Positions 37,617-50,312 of a stretch of DNA of 64,000 nucleotides are shown piece after piece. The notes beneath the pieces were generated by a model that saw nothing but the letters and a program-made list of their open reading frames with translations, was not told where the DNA came from and ran no database searches. How positions within the stretch are numbered: the stretch's first letter is position 1; every line of letters begins with the position of its first letter. Position numbers and translations under genes: made by a program. Source of the DNA: Struthio camelus (lineage: Eukaryota; Chordata; Aves; Struthioniformes; Struthionidae); contig NC_090952.1 in NCBI RefSeq assembly GCF_040807025.1, positions 3,984,001 through 4,048,000 on the forward strand. The letters are read 5' to 3'.

Positions 37617-37685
37617 GTCTGCAATCTGGTGTCAGCTGTGGAGAGCACCTTGGCAGGAATGGAGGAAAATGGGTGTAGAGATTGA
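37617..37685 (+). pseudogene. Tail-exon relic
   Basis: An acceptor matching that of R3 (TCATCTAG before GTCT) precedes 22 open codons and a stop. The peptide VCNLVSAVESTLAGMEENG aligns with the start of the R3 tail (MESTMMRD) but ends before any tyrosine. Confidence 0.4.
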
Positions 37686-40600
37686 GAGAACAGGGATACA
37701 CCTTCAGTACACATCCAGGGTTTGCCCAGCTCACTGCTAAACCCTGACATGCTGGTCTGGGGCAGGATCATCTTGTCCTGCAATGTGTTGTGCAAGGGTT
37801 CTGCCTTACGTAACAGACACAATCCTTTTTAGTGAGAAAAAATGAGAACGCTGCCAGGATGTACAGGGTACATCCAGGGTTTGAGGGGGATGCCTTCCCT
37901 ATGAGCCCCTGCTCCAGTGGTCCTTCGCATGGATGTGACGTGCAGGTTGTTGCAGATTTGATGCCATCAACTGCAGTAACAGGGTTCCCTTTGGCTTGGG
38001 GGCCTACTGGAGATCATTAGATATTTTTAAAAACATGTCTTGAATTTTCCCTGTGAAAATATTCTTGATTATATTAACCAGATACACGATGGTAGAGACT
38101 ACATAGTTATCTTCTGATTTAAGCACCTTAACCTGGTCCATGTGAAATACCCTCCTGTGAAGGAACAGCCCCATCACAGGTAGTCAGTGCAACAGCTCTT
38201 TTTTTTTTCCTTCTTTGTAATGGAGCAATTGGTTGAGAAGTTTCTGGAAGAAAGGAGTACAGTTTCCTCACAGCAGAGCTGGTCTGTTGGGAGGGAAGTG
38301 ACGAGAATAAGTATGGAACATTTCTACGTTAAAAACTAGAGGGAAAAGCTCTCTTGGCAGAGGCTTAGTTCTTTAAGGCAGTGCACCACCTTTATTGGCT
38401 TATTTCAGGCCACAGTAACAAAACCTTGCTTCATGTGTTCTTTTAAGAGAAGGAAAGACTGCCGAGACACCTGCTTGCAGCCAGCAGCCAGACTCTAGCA
38501 GGACTATCTGGAGTGATTAAAAATCAACTGCTGTAATTCCTCCTCCAGTGATTTTCTGCACTTCTGCCCTGGCAGGCTCTGCCTGACAGTGGTGAGGAAC
38601 CTTCTCTTCAAATCCACGGTGTCTGCAGCCCATTTTCAATTCAAGCTAGCTACAAATCTCCATCCACCCACTCAATGCTAAGCCCAAATGATGTAAAACT
38701 CACATCACTTTGGAGCCTGTCTTGCGCCCTCACCTTCCCCGGCACCATCACTGACTTTTTGTGCTCTTCCCTTGCGCCTCACAGCTAGTCCAGCTCTTCA
38801 GTTCTCAGAAGGAATTGTCTTTCTCTCCCCACAGTCAAAAGGGAAGCAAATACATTTTGGAAAGGAAAGGTCTGTGGAAAAGTCCTGATCCTTCTCAGAT
38901 GACAGCTCATGTTTATAAACTTTCCATCCCAGTAAAGGTGCTCTGCCTATCCTCAGTCAAATAACTTTTTTTCCGGTCCAGTACCCTATACTCCTTTCTC
39001 TAACAACCTGTTTCTCCCAAACACATGGGGGTGGATCTGCAGTCACTTAGAGCTACTCCAGCAGCAAATCAAGAAGTGAAATAATTTTCCAGAGCTTCTG
39101 GCAAGCCCAAAATGTTAAAGGCTCTTCAGGATGGGCTTGTCAGAAAACACAGGCTGCTTTTTCATGCCTATTTACTGATTGTTCTCTGAGGGAGAAAGAG
39201 TAAAGTGGCTTGTGGTGGAAACGACAAATTGCCAAATGTTCTTGCATTGCTTCATCTTTGTGCTTCTGCCCTTTCTCTCTTGCTCCCCATCTCACTGTCC
39301 AGTAGCTCTGCTGCTCTGCTGTTCCCAAGAACCATGTCCAGTCTTCACCAAGCACAAAATCAGGACAACACAACAGTTTTCACTGAGACCTTCCTGATTT
39401 ACACTGGGTAAGAGCTGGTTTATTGTGAGCCCCAAAAGAAATACCTACCACAGCTCAATTGTAATAATTAGATGTAGGATTTTGATCTGGAAATGTTAAG
39501 TCTCAGGCAGGCTGCTATGCCCATGCACACCTTAGCACTTCAAAGCTTGTCTGTGTGCTACAAACTATTCGTAGTTTTCCCCTGAATGTGCCTGAAGGAG
39601 AGGAGGTGGGATTGATACGTGACTTGTGGTGACATCACAGCTGTGGCTTTCCAGCCCAGCAACCGGACAGGCTCCTACTGCAGCTGTGCTCCCCAAGCAC
39701 TGACACGAATCTCTCCTTCATGGCCACAAAGCTGTGGGTCAGCTCTGAACAAACGCAACCAACTCAAAGTTAAAATGGACAGACAGTGCCCCACTTCTGC
39801 CCTGTCATGCTTTTACAGAGGACTGGCCATGTGCGAGAGGCCTTGTTCCCACCCTTGCAAGTGCTGTACTTGGATTATTAACCAGGGGAACACCGTGCAG
39901 GGGTGAGAACTGGGTGCTGCAGGAGTGGGGCAGCTCCATGTTCACATGAGAGCGGTCTTGTGAGTGCAGGGAGCTGGTGGGTCTCTGTCAGGTCTGTCCT
40001 ATGGTACCTGAACTTGTAGTTCACGCTTATCCTTCCCGGGTTCAAGTCTCCATTTCTACAGCAACAGAGCACAGACGCTGGCTGGCAAGGGCCTGCCCCA
40101 GCACAGTGATGTCACATCTGCACTACCCCTTCAGGCCCCACACAGGGAGAAGCACTTCCCTCCAAGCAGCCTGAGAACCTCCTCTGATCTCTGTGCTGGC
40201 TCTACTTGTGCTTCACAGTCGAGACCTGGGAGCATCTCTGTCCACCTGCATGCCTGTCCCCCGGGAAGGAAAGAGGGTTGCATGTTTTCCCTTGTGCAGC
40301 CAGTGAGGACTTAGATGGCCCCGCTGTTCTGCAATGAACTTGACTTTTCTTGGATTACCAGTTCTGCAAGGGTGCTTTTGCAAACAGTTTCATCTGGCTG
40401 AATACCAGTAGAGAGCAGGCCGTGTCAGTGGGCTCACATGGAGACCGGACACCGCATTTCTCTGGGAGCTCACTGGCTGAGCAGGGCTGGTCTCTGGCAT
40501 GGGACACCATCCTCCCCAGGTCCACTATAGCTGTTTGAGCAGTTCAGCTGCTCAAAAGGTGCTATTGCAGAGCACAGGAAGAAAGCCTCAACTCTAGCAC

Positions 40601-40886
40601 ACTTACAAATAAAGCCTCCAGCACAGAGGGGAGACTGAGGAAGAGTCAGCGACTTCCTCCCAAACTGTGGCGACGTTTCAGAGTTGCTCACTTGCTGCCT
40701 CAGCAGAGACCTTGGCCAATGCTGCTGGAGTGATGGAGTAGTCACCACCTCTGATCTGGTGGTTTGTGACCCCGTGCCAGAGGCGTGGTAATCGGACAGC
40801 AAGAGCTTCCAGTCCCTCACAGTGTGAGCTGGGGCTCAGGCTTGTGCGAGCTCTTTAGCACCTGCATCTCCAGGGACCAGGAGCAA

Positions 40887-43800
40887 ATGTCCACTCACTG
40901 GCACTGCAGGAGCTTTGGCTCCATTCTTCTGCTCCTCGGTAAGTCTGGGACGGGCTGAGCTGAAAAATCCTGGGGGAATGTGGTGCACCACAGAGGATGC
41001 AACCCAGCAAACACTGCATTGTGCTGTGCATGGGCAATGGAGGCAGTGACACCAGATGCTTGTCTTTGCTTGGGTCAGAGTTACAGCTCACCGGAGGCTG
41101 AGGAGCCATCCAGGGGACTCACAGTACATGTTTGCCCTGAAGATCCGCTCTTTCCCACAGACCGCTCTTAGCTACTCCCCATCCTAGCATCCCACTCCTG
41201 GCTTGTGCCATCAGGAACCTGCAGTGGCATCAGTCACTGACAGGCTCTTGGTGGGATTTACTTGGCAGAGGCTGTTCCTCCAGGAGGTTGCTGCAGACCA
41301 GGAGGTGGAACGTGCCTTTACCTCCCCTTTCCCCAGCTGGAGGTGGGGAGGCATGAAAGCTGAGAGCACCTTCAACTGTAGACGTACAGAAAAGTGCATC
41401 TAGTTGTAAAATGGTGCAATGTGCTTAAGTGCCAGGGGACAAATAGTGCTGGGAGCTCCTGACCACGTTAAGCCCATCTCTGAGACCAATTGACTTGCGT
41501 TTTTCAGCTCTCACTGGGATTGCTGCCCCTGCTTATGGGCAGGCGCAACGCTCACAGCCCAAGTTGCTCTATACAAGCACCAGAGGGACGGAGCCCTCTT
41601 TACTGTGATAGCTCAGGTCTCCCTGTAAAATCCATAGGTGTGGATGTGGTGGCTGCATTTTGCTGAGAACTAGTTTCCATTGATGAAGCTGCAGAAAATG
41701 GTGGAGAATACCCATACGGTGTGTTGAGAATACCCATACGGGGCAGTGTTGGAGGAAGAGAGGAGGCAGTCACAGACAGCCTGTCTTCTCACGTATCAGG
41801 ATGAAGTGATGTTGCTAATTTGCCTCTTCTCATTCTCTACAGGAAAAAACCTGGCTCTTATCACTGAAATCCCTCAGGATTCGGTCAATGGCACTGTGGG
41901 CCACTCCGTGCTCCTGCCCGTCTCCTACAAATTCACAAACTCCTCTTGCTTCCCACTGTCGTTTCACTGGACGTTCAGTAACCGCTCGGACGCGCTCATC
42001 ACCTGCACGGTGCTGAACTGCTCCCTGAGCGCGGAGGGGGCTCCCAAGCACTGCTTTGCAAAGCATTTCCCACACGCCGCGTACCGAGGTCGCGTTGTGC
42101 TTTTCCCTGAGAACGCGTCCCTGCTGCTCCAGGACCTGCAGCTCAGCGACGGCGGGGTGTACAGCGTCACCTTCAAACAGCGGATCCAAACCAGGCACAT
42201 CACCTTAACTGTGTATAACCCTCATTTTAGCTCTAAAAATGCAGGTGAGTGTGAGTGTGAGAGCGTGCTCAGCACAGACATCATCTATAATACCACAGCG
42301 ATGCATACAGGAAGAAGAGGGGGTGCAGGTAGGATATTTGTTCCTACTTCCCCAAGGGATGTGTTGCTGCAGCGAAGACAGGATTTCAAGGGATGTCATA
42401 TGTGGTGTTGTAAGTAGCTCTTCTATTTATGGCAGGAAGCCCATTCTGTCCCCTATTGCTAGGTTAAATCAGAAACATAAGGGTTTCCTGTGTAGCTGGT
42501 TATCATTAAATAAGTAATAGTCTTTCACCAGTCTCATGTTTATCTAATATTAATCAATACAGTTGAGAGAGATGGACTGAGAATCCTAACCACTGCATCT
42601 GGGTCTTACACTGGAGGAAATCCAGTATTCACTGGGGAGAATAAAGGGCTCAGGAGTAAATCTGTGGCCAGATGGGCTAATAAAAGCATATCACATAATT
42701 GCTATTCATGTACACATAAAATGTAGATAGATAGCATCGTGGGGAAGTCAGTCAAGCTGGCAGCCTTGCTTCCTCTGACAGGATGGGCTCCTTCTGTAAC
42801 CTGGCTGAGTTTGCGATATTTATTCACAGTTGCCACCCAGTCTTGATGATACATATCAAACACATCTATCTTCCTGGTTTTGCTTGTTGCTTTATTCCCA
42901 TTTCTCCAGCTGTTCCCTGGTCTGGTTTACACTCTCCATGGTGAACACAGGGATTTTGACGTTTTGACTTTGCACGCAGTAATTTTCCAATACCCTTCCT
43001 TGGTTTTATCTGGATCACTGCCATCTGTCAAGGCATGAAACACAGCATGCTTCATTTGCACTGATGACTCTTCCAGAGCTCAGCTGCCATTTTGTGTACA
43101 AAGCAAATATTACAATCTGCATGGCAGTATTTGACCATGGTACAGTCCAAATCATTATAGACGTAGCATTAAACATCTTTGCATTCTGTGGGCAGAACTG
43201 GAGAATGCTTTCCCTGTTCCCCCCTGCAGTGCTGTGAGGAGTACATACACCTCACGCTTCCTTCAGGATGGAAGCATTTCTCAGCATATTTTCTTGAATA
43301 GTTCCAGGAAGGGAGAAGAGGGCTATGGTGTCTGATTCAGAGTTACAGTAACCCCTCATGGCACAGCATGCGCAGCCCACAAGGCACACACTGCCCAGAG
43401 TGGAGGCAACACAACTGCTTAGATGTGCAGTCAGTCAGCACAGGAAAAGAAACTCACAAATTGGCTGTAGATGTGGGTGGGTTTTTTTGCAGTGAAATAT
43501 TTCCTTTAATCTGTGTGTCCACAGTGCTGCTCTCCATCTGTTTATACTGCTTTCTGATCACAAGGAGAGTACTATAATCAGAAGGCATGTTCCCTGGAAA
43601 ATGTGTTGCAACCACTGCAACTGTTCCTTCAGAAAACACTCACACCACCTGTTTTCTTCCAAATGTCAGACCATAATGACACAAAAAAGGAAATTTCAAG
43701 CCAGATCACTGACTACATTATTGGAGTTTCTTCTTGTTTAATCTCCTTCCTTCTGCTGTTCCTGTTCTGCTGCTGCATATGGCACCCGGGTGAGTGGATC

Positions 43801-45990
43801 TGTTTCTGCATTTTATGCTTTGAGGTTGCTGCCTCCAGCTTCTCTAGACATATTCTAGGGGATAAAGGTAGTGGTAGGTTCTAGTGAGACCTGCATTCTG
43901 CTCTTCATACCAAAATTATTCCTTCCATTAGGGGTCCCCTGAAATGTGTTACCTCCTTCTATTCCGAGAGTCACTGAATGTGTTTAAAGTCTGTAATGCA
44001 GCTTAATGAAGTAGCTGCACGGCATGGGTCTGTTGCATCCCCAGTGACAACAGTTTTTTAGAGAACAAATACGTTTTGTTGCTAAGATTGGAACCAAAAT
44101 ACTGCAATATATCTATTCTATAAAATAAGTACATTTTCATGCACTCCAAAATGCATCCTAAAAGTGTGGTTATGACTACATTATTGTAGTTACTTTAAAA
44201 TTCCAGTTGGAGAGAATACCTGAGGATGTTTCCACTTTAAAATAAACCAGGAAGATACACATATCTCCACAGCTTCCATCAGTGATGTCTTCAAAACCTT
44301 CATCCCTGAGGATGCCTTCAGTTGGAACTTCTTTGGTTCCAAGTAGGTATTTTGCTTGTACTTAGAGAAAGTAGCTACAGAAACCTCCAACCTAAAGGCA
44401 AAATCCACATTACAACCCTGGAGAAAGTGTCAATAGAGTAATCCTAGTTCTCTAGCACTAGGAGATAGGAGGCTACAGACTATTAAAGTGCCTATCAAAT
44501 AATACAACATAGCTCTCCTTTTTCTAGGTGCAGTTCAGCAGAAGAAAAGGAGAACCATTACACAACAAGAGGTACAGGAAAAAATAAGACACCTCTTTGA
44601 CACAGGCTGCTGGGTAACGGCTAACTGCTGGCTTACTTAAGATGTACTGAGCTGTAAGAACCAGGTTGTGAATATAAAATTAGGAAGCTAATTCATTATT
44701 CCAAGGGAAGGCTAAAAATTTCCTGCCCCTTGTCCCAGCTGGACTCCAGCTGCTCACTTCCATTTCACTTCCCTCCCATTCAGATCCCAAACTTCAGACT
44801 TTGCCTGCATCAACCTGAATTTTACCTTCATGGCTGAGAAACCCTGAGCCAGTTTCAGCCAAGAGCAACAAGAGAAAAGACAGAATGATTAAACTGAGAG
44901 AAAAGAGCAGATAATCATCCTTCCTTGCTTCTTATCTTCATAAATTTATGCAACAGCACTTCTTTAGGTTTGGTGTGGGTGACCTAGGGACTCAACTCAA
45001 ACAGAGTTTTACCCATGAAAAAGTGCTGCTGACAGTTTATGACTTTGAATAAAACAGTGAGAAAGAGACAAAGAAACCTAAGGAGGAGACGTCAGTCAGA
45101 TGGCTCAAGTCACTTCTCTGTGCAACATGTAGCACTGGAGATCCACAGAAGGTGACACTGTGGGGCTGGCAGATGTCCCAGAAGTACTAAGGTACTCCAG
45201 AGAGTGTCTCTTGCAGAACCTACTAGCTTTCCCCTGTAGTAATTTCCATACAAAGAAGGCAAAAAAGACTTTGCGATTTTTCCAGTAAAAATAGCTAGGG
45301 TGGAGGGTAAGTTCCCCACTCTGTGCTATCTGTTTTAGGAGCTACGACAAAACATCAGCAAAGGCTTATATGCCTGTTTTGAGTGTTCATAGATCTCTCT
45401 AGTCTGCTGTCCAAGCTGTGTTTGAGGCAGGACCTGGTCTTATCTGAGAGATACTTGGGCAAAATACATAGGAGGAGTAGCGTGGCACCTGTCATGTGCA
45501 CTTGATAGGTTTCACCAGTTCTGCATTCATACAGACTGAGCTGGGACCAAGCATTCCTCATCCCTCTCACAAATCTGTGTACCCACGCATGTAGCGTATC
45601 TGTCTGTAAAGCCATCTTGGCTTTACACAACTCCTGCTGCTATCAACTTCTCCTTGTCTACTGTGAGTCAGTAGCTCTGTACCCTGCCTGGTCCCGACAG
45701 AGCCTCTGGAGAAGGGTCTCACCTTTGATATTTTCTTTGCACTTATCTAGGTCTCACATGCTGAGGAGTCTCCCATGGAAAGCACCATGATGAGAGATAC
45801 AGCAAATATTTATGCCAGAGTTGGAGACAGCTTTGAACAGCCACAGCCAAGAGCAACGCCAGAGGTTGTTTACATGTCTGCAACCTTCTCTAACCCACCA
45901 GGATCGGATTGGGCACTGTCGGCTTGTGCAGCAACTGTGGAGCTGCCTCAAGTGGGAGCCTTAAACTTTGCTAAAGATAGTCCTGTTTAA
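40887..45990 (+). CDS. Receptor R3: single-V HEPACAM/SLAM-like receptor with long two-tyrosine tail
   Basis: Five exons: 40887-40938, 41843-42244, 43670-43789, 44528-44571 and 45751-45990; total 858 nt, 285 residues, phases 1-1-1-0. Leader MSTHWHCRSFGSILLLLG; V domain about residues 18-151; uncharged span YIIGVSSCLISFLLLFLFCC; basic juxtamembrane piece AVQQKKRRTITQQE; tail of 79 residues. Tail Tyr227 lies in NIYARV at exactly the same distance from the exon start as the R1 switch tyrosine, with Asn replacing the switch-motif Thr. Tyr247 lies in VVYMSA, close to an ITIM but with Ala at +3. The tail is more than twice as long as in R1 or R2. Every splice site is canonical and phases close exactly, so this is the best supported of the three. 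Confidence 0.82.
41704..41741. repeat. Short duplication
   Basis: GAGAATACCCATACGG at 41704-41719 recurs at 41726-41741, in R3 intron 1. Confidence 0.85.
41872..42216 (+). repeat. Homogenised V-domain block, copy 3 of 3
   Basis: 345-bp block in exon 2 of R3, equal in length to the R1 and R2 blocks with no gaps. Distinguishing changes are LLQDLQ for LLRDLQ and QRIQT for QQIQT. Confidence 0.85.
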
Positions 45991-46975
45991 AAATGAAGAG
46001 GATGTTTTTGTCACTGTCTCTGCTGATGTGACCCTCAGTGTTTCTACTCCGGCAGCTCTTAGTCTGCACACTGAGCACAGGTTGTAAAGGATTTGGAGCT
46101 ACTGAGTACAGAAATGCCTTAGTTTGCCTCAATCTGCAGTCTCTGTTGAACTTGAGAAGTGAGCTGGTTTTAGTTTCTTCTTGACATTTCCTGAGACTAC
46201 AAAGACACATAGCATAAGAGAAAGATTCATAAGGCAAAGGCAAATCAGCAGTTTGGTAAATGGGGACCTTACTTCCATAGACTAACCCTAACTAGAGGTG
46301 TAATGGAGAACATTAAATGGATCTTAATCATGTGACCCAGGTTCACTGCCAAAGGTCTTGGCATATTAAAAGAACATATCAAGATCATTTGGACTGAAAA
46401 GTTGTTGTTATTTTTAGGACTGTTCCAAATAATTGTTGTGCATATTCTTCCTACGATAAGATTAGCTTGACCTTGGGATCCTAGGGCAATAGCTTTCTCC
46501 ACTGTTGTTTTGAAATGTCCCTGTGAAGTGCAAGGAGATGGGGCTTTCTGTACAATGGATTTCCTGACACATAATGTCATTTCCAAAAAACTGTGGAAGA
46601 AAGTAGAGCTGTGTAGTTTAAAGTCAAAACATTTGCATTTCAGGCTCCTTCAAAATGCTGTGAGCGCATAAATTAGTTTTCCTTTCCCTCTGGGTGTCAT
46701 GGTAAACCAGATAGTATGCACCAGAACATTATGCGCCATTAGTAATAAATGGATACAAGAAAAGGATGAAAAATCTTGATATTTCCCAACCACAGCCCCT
46801 TTCAGAGTGTGCAGTGACAGCCAGGCTGCAGGGCAGGAGTCTTTTGAAGAGAGTGTAGAAACCATTGCTGTTGCCTTCTCCTCTCCCTATTTGGGGGTTC
46901 CCCCTCTTTAGCAAGGGAAGAAATGTTTTCTACAACAAGAAACACAGGGGCAAACATAGCTTTCTCTGCCTCTCA
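45991..46975. other. 3' flank of R3 with candidate polyA signal
   Basis: No exon found. AATAAA at 46744-46749, in the same AGTAATAAAT context as downstream of R2, could end the R3 transcript. Confidence 0.4.
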
Positions 46976-47692
46976 CCTGCACCAGTACAGGTTGAGGGCT
47001 GACCTGCTGGAAAGCAGCTCTGCAGAGAAGGACCTGGGAGTCCTGGTGGACAACAAGTTAACCATGAGGCAGCAATGTGGCCTTGTGGCCAAGAAGGCCC
47101 ATGGTATGCTGGGGTGCATGAGGCAGAGTGTTGCCAGCAGGTGGAGGGAGGTGATCCTGCCCCTCTCCTCAGCCCTGGGGAGGCCTCTCCTGGAGTCCTG
47201 TTTCCAGTTCTGGGCTCCCCAGTACAAGAGAAACATGGAGCTCCTGGAGCAAGTCCAGCGCAGGGCTATGAAGATGATGAGGGGACTGGAGCATCTCTCC
47301 TCTGAAGAAAGGCTGCGAGAGCTGGGCCTCTTCAGCCGGGAGAAAAGACGACTGAGGGGGGATCTGACTAATGTACATAAGTATCTAAAGGGAGAGTATC
47401 AAGAGGATGGGGCCAGACTTTTCTCAGTGATGCCTAACGATAGGACAAGAGGCAGCGGGCACAAACTGAACCACAGGAAGTTCCATCTGAACATGAGGAA
47501 AAACTTCTTTCCTGTGAGGGTGAACAGGTTGCCCGAGGAGACTGTGGAGTCTCCATCCTTGGAGACATTCAAAAGCCATCTGGACACAACCCTGTGCGAT
47601 GGGTTCTAGAGAACCCTGCTTGACCAGGGAGGTTGGACTAGATGATCTCCAGAGGTCCTTTCCAACCTCAGCCCTTCTGCGATTCTGTGATC
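46976..47692 (+). mobile_element. CR1 LINE, 3' fragment (c)
   Basis: 5'-truncated copy starting near [19 protein letters not shown] and running through the ORF2 C-terminus to the 3' UTR. The frame is still open to 47609, but compared with copy b it has many substitutions, an internal loss near FFPVRVNRLPEE and a different terminal sequence, so it belongs to another subfamily or is older. Confidence 0.93.
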
Positions 47693-50312
47693 TCCAGATG
47701 AACATCCTATAACTAGTGCAGCAGCCCCTCTCCTGGCCCAGGGTGAAACACCTATTGCATTGCCTGGCTGCTCAGCTCTTGTAAAGCCCTGCTGGTGTTC
47801 ATGGCAGCAGAGCTTTGCTCCAGAAAACAGAAATATTTTGTGGTTTAATAAAACCACATATGCAGAAAACTTGCCTTAGGTAAGAACAGAGCCATTGCTG
47901 TGGTTAGTGTAAGACCTTAAATACTAAATAGAGGAAAGTACTAAAAAAGTGAAGAGCAAGCAAATAAACATATAGGAAATATGGCTGGCAGTCCTCAGGC
48001 TTAAGCATGTAGCATCACTGCCTTACTAACTGTCTCTGCCCCAGTACTGAAGGCCTCTGAAGATGGCATCCCTCAGGAATGTGGAAGCACATGGAACGAC
48101 TTCTCAGGAAGCAGATCGGGTCCTCCATAACTATGCACTGCCATGGAGCCCATCTTCAGTTTTGCAGAGCTGACAGAATAACTGTTTGGTCTCTCCTATG
48201 CCTGGTAAGTCACAAAATAGCCTCAGCACTGTAGCAATATTAAGACTTTTATAGAATGAACTCATCAATCTTTTAGGAACACAACCGCCAGGTCTCACAG
48301 AATGACCTCTCCCTCCTGGAGAAAAAGGTATCTAGATAGAGAAAAACAGGGACTGTGCTACAGAAACATCCCAGGCTGAACTGCTGCTTTTCGGAAGATA
48401 GTACCAAGACACAGGAGCAGCCCTAGCCATCTGTAGATTTGTGCCTCTATGCAGTAATGCTTTTTGCAGGGTGTAGCTATTTCAGTGCATGTACAGGCCT
48501 TCCCTTATTTCCTTTGCCCTGTAGTGTCCTCTTCTTTCTGCCCTGTGCAGCAGTACCTAGGTTGTACTTCTGATTATTTTGGAGTATTTGTTCACACGGA
48601 GCATGTCTGTGCCATGCTGAATGCCTACAGAGGGATAGCAAAATAGATAACAGTCATTGCCTTGAAGTTGCACACACTGTGAGTTGCGGATTTGTTTTGG
48701 ATGTCTGCAGTAAGGACGTGCAATTCAGATGTGATTAAATCCTCCCTTTGCAACTTGCTTCTTGTAGAAGCTGCCTGGTGCCTGTAGGGAGCCTTTTCAA
48801 GAGGTGAAGTGCTATTACACCTACATACAACCAGTGCGTGGGTAATGGAAATATCCAGACCATTCTGTGAGCTGACCACATTTGTTCTGCGATGCTCTTC
48901 ATGCTTCCCTGTTTCTGTCTTCTTCTCCACCTCTCCTGGGGACCTGCTCTCCTGCTAACCCTGTGCTGCCAGCATGCAAGGGATTGCTTCTCTTCCTAAC
49001 CTGTCCCTCCAGTGCCTGCATCTAATCCACGCTACAGCTTTGCGGACTGCTGCTGCTTTCTCATTTCCTTCACCAGGTAGCTTCTTCGCAAGGTTCTGCC
49101 TCTCAGGCCCTTCTTTGCTAGCTCTTTAAAGCTGTTAAAGGTCAGTGTGGTTTTCCTTGTGGCTGCAAAGGATTCAGTTCTTGCAGATCTCTTTCTGAGG
49201 TGCTCTGCTGTGTGCTGGCCATGTCTCAGAACACACTTCTTCCTACTGCATACAGGCAGCCCTTTATTTTAAAGACTTCAAGTAGTTGATCTCCAGTAGA
49301 TGATCTCCAGAGGTCCCTTCCAACCTAAACCATTCTGTAGTTCACCAGTCCTCTCAACAGCATTGCTGCTCTTCACAGTTGATTTTTCTGCATCTCAACC
49401 CATCCCAGGCCCATCAGGTTGAATATCATTCTCTGAGACACTATTTGCTTAGAGGGAAAAACACTGTCAGTTGTCCCTTGTGTAGTGTAGGGGTCTCTCA
49501 CACCCTATAGAGTGCCTCTCATAGCATCCAGAGATAATTTCGGGTGATAAACAGCACAGTCAAGGTTACCGTGGCCCACCAAGTCTTCAAGCCACAGCTC
49601 GCTCTCTCTCTCTGTAAACAGACTAGAAGAGCCTGTAGTCCCTAAGTTTTCCAGAGCGGGGACTCCAGACAACATCTTTTTCACTAGGATTGATCCAGTG
49701 AAATCTCCTCTCCACTGATTTTTTTTTTCTCTCTCTCTTTTAACCATAGGCAGAGAATTTAGGGGAACCCCATAAGCAAAGTTCTCTGCAGACAGCTCAG
49801 CGGACACCTACATGGATATCAGGGGGTCCTCCAAAAGCCATTTGCAACTGGAGGACTGGATTTCCAGAGATCAACTAGAAAATTTCATCACATTACTGTT
49901 TCATCCAAACACTTTTGATTTCTAACAGAAATATATGATCATCACTTTGTGACTGTTCAGGCTGCAGCAGCATGGGAGTGGGAAGAGAGAGGGAACTGAG
50001 GCTGTACTTTGAGGAGGAGTCTATGGCATGAGTTTCATCTTTGCTGATGGTCAGCCACTATTCTTATCTCTCTGCCACCACAATAAGCTGCACTGGCCTG
50101 AAGAAACATGCATGCAAACTCTTCTTCATGGCCTGAGTCTCTTGCCAATAATTACATATTTTCCGTGCTGAGTTTGCTTTTTGGTCTTTGCCCGCCCCTC
50201 AAAAGGTGCTAGGTGCAATGCAAGTGCCAGGAAAGCTTTTAAAATGCTTGTGAAAGGAGTTAGGCACCAACAGAAATGTGCTTTGTTTTGCATTTAGGTT
50301 ATCTAAGATTAA
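47693..50312. other. Spacer with a small CR1 tail
   Basis: Contains a CR1 3' UTR scrap at about 49297-49339 (TAGATGATCTCCAGAGG followed by the ATTCTGTA end). Nothing else recognised. Confidence 0.55.

Larger units (their letters stand above)
34958..40886. other. Degraded spacer between psi-3 and R3
   Basis: Apart from the tail-like exon at 37617-37685 no gene was recognised. DNA at about 37720-37800 resembles the flank at about 29700-29790, so at least one further receptor unit decayed here. Confidence 0.4.
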
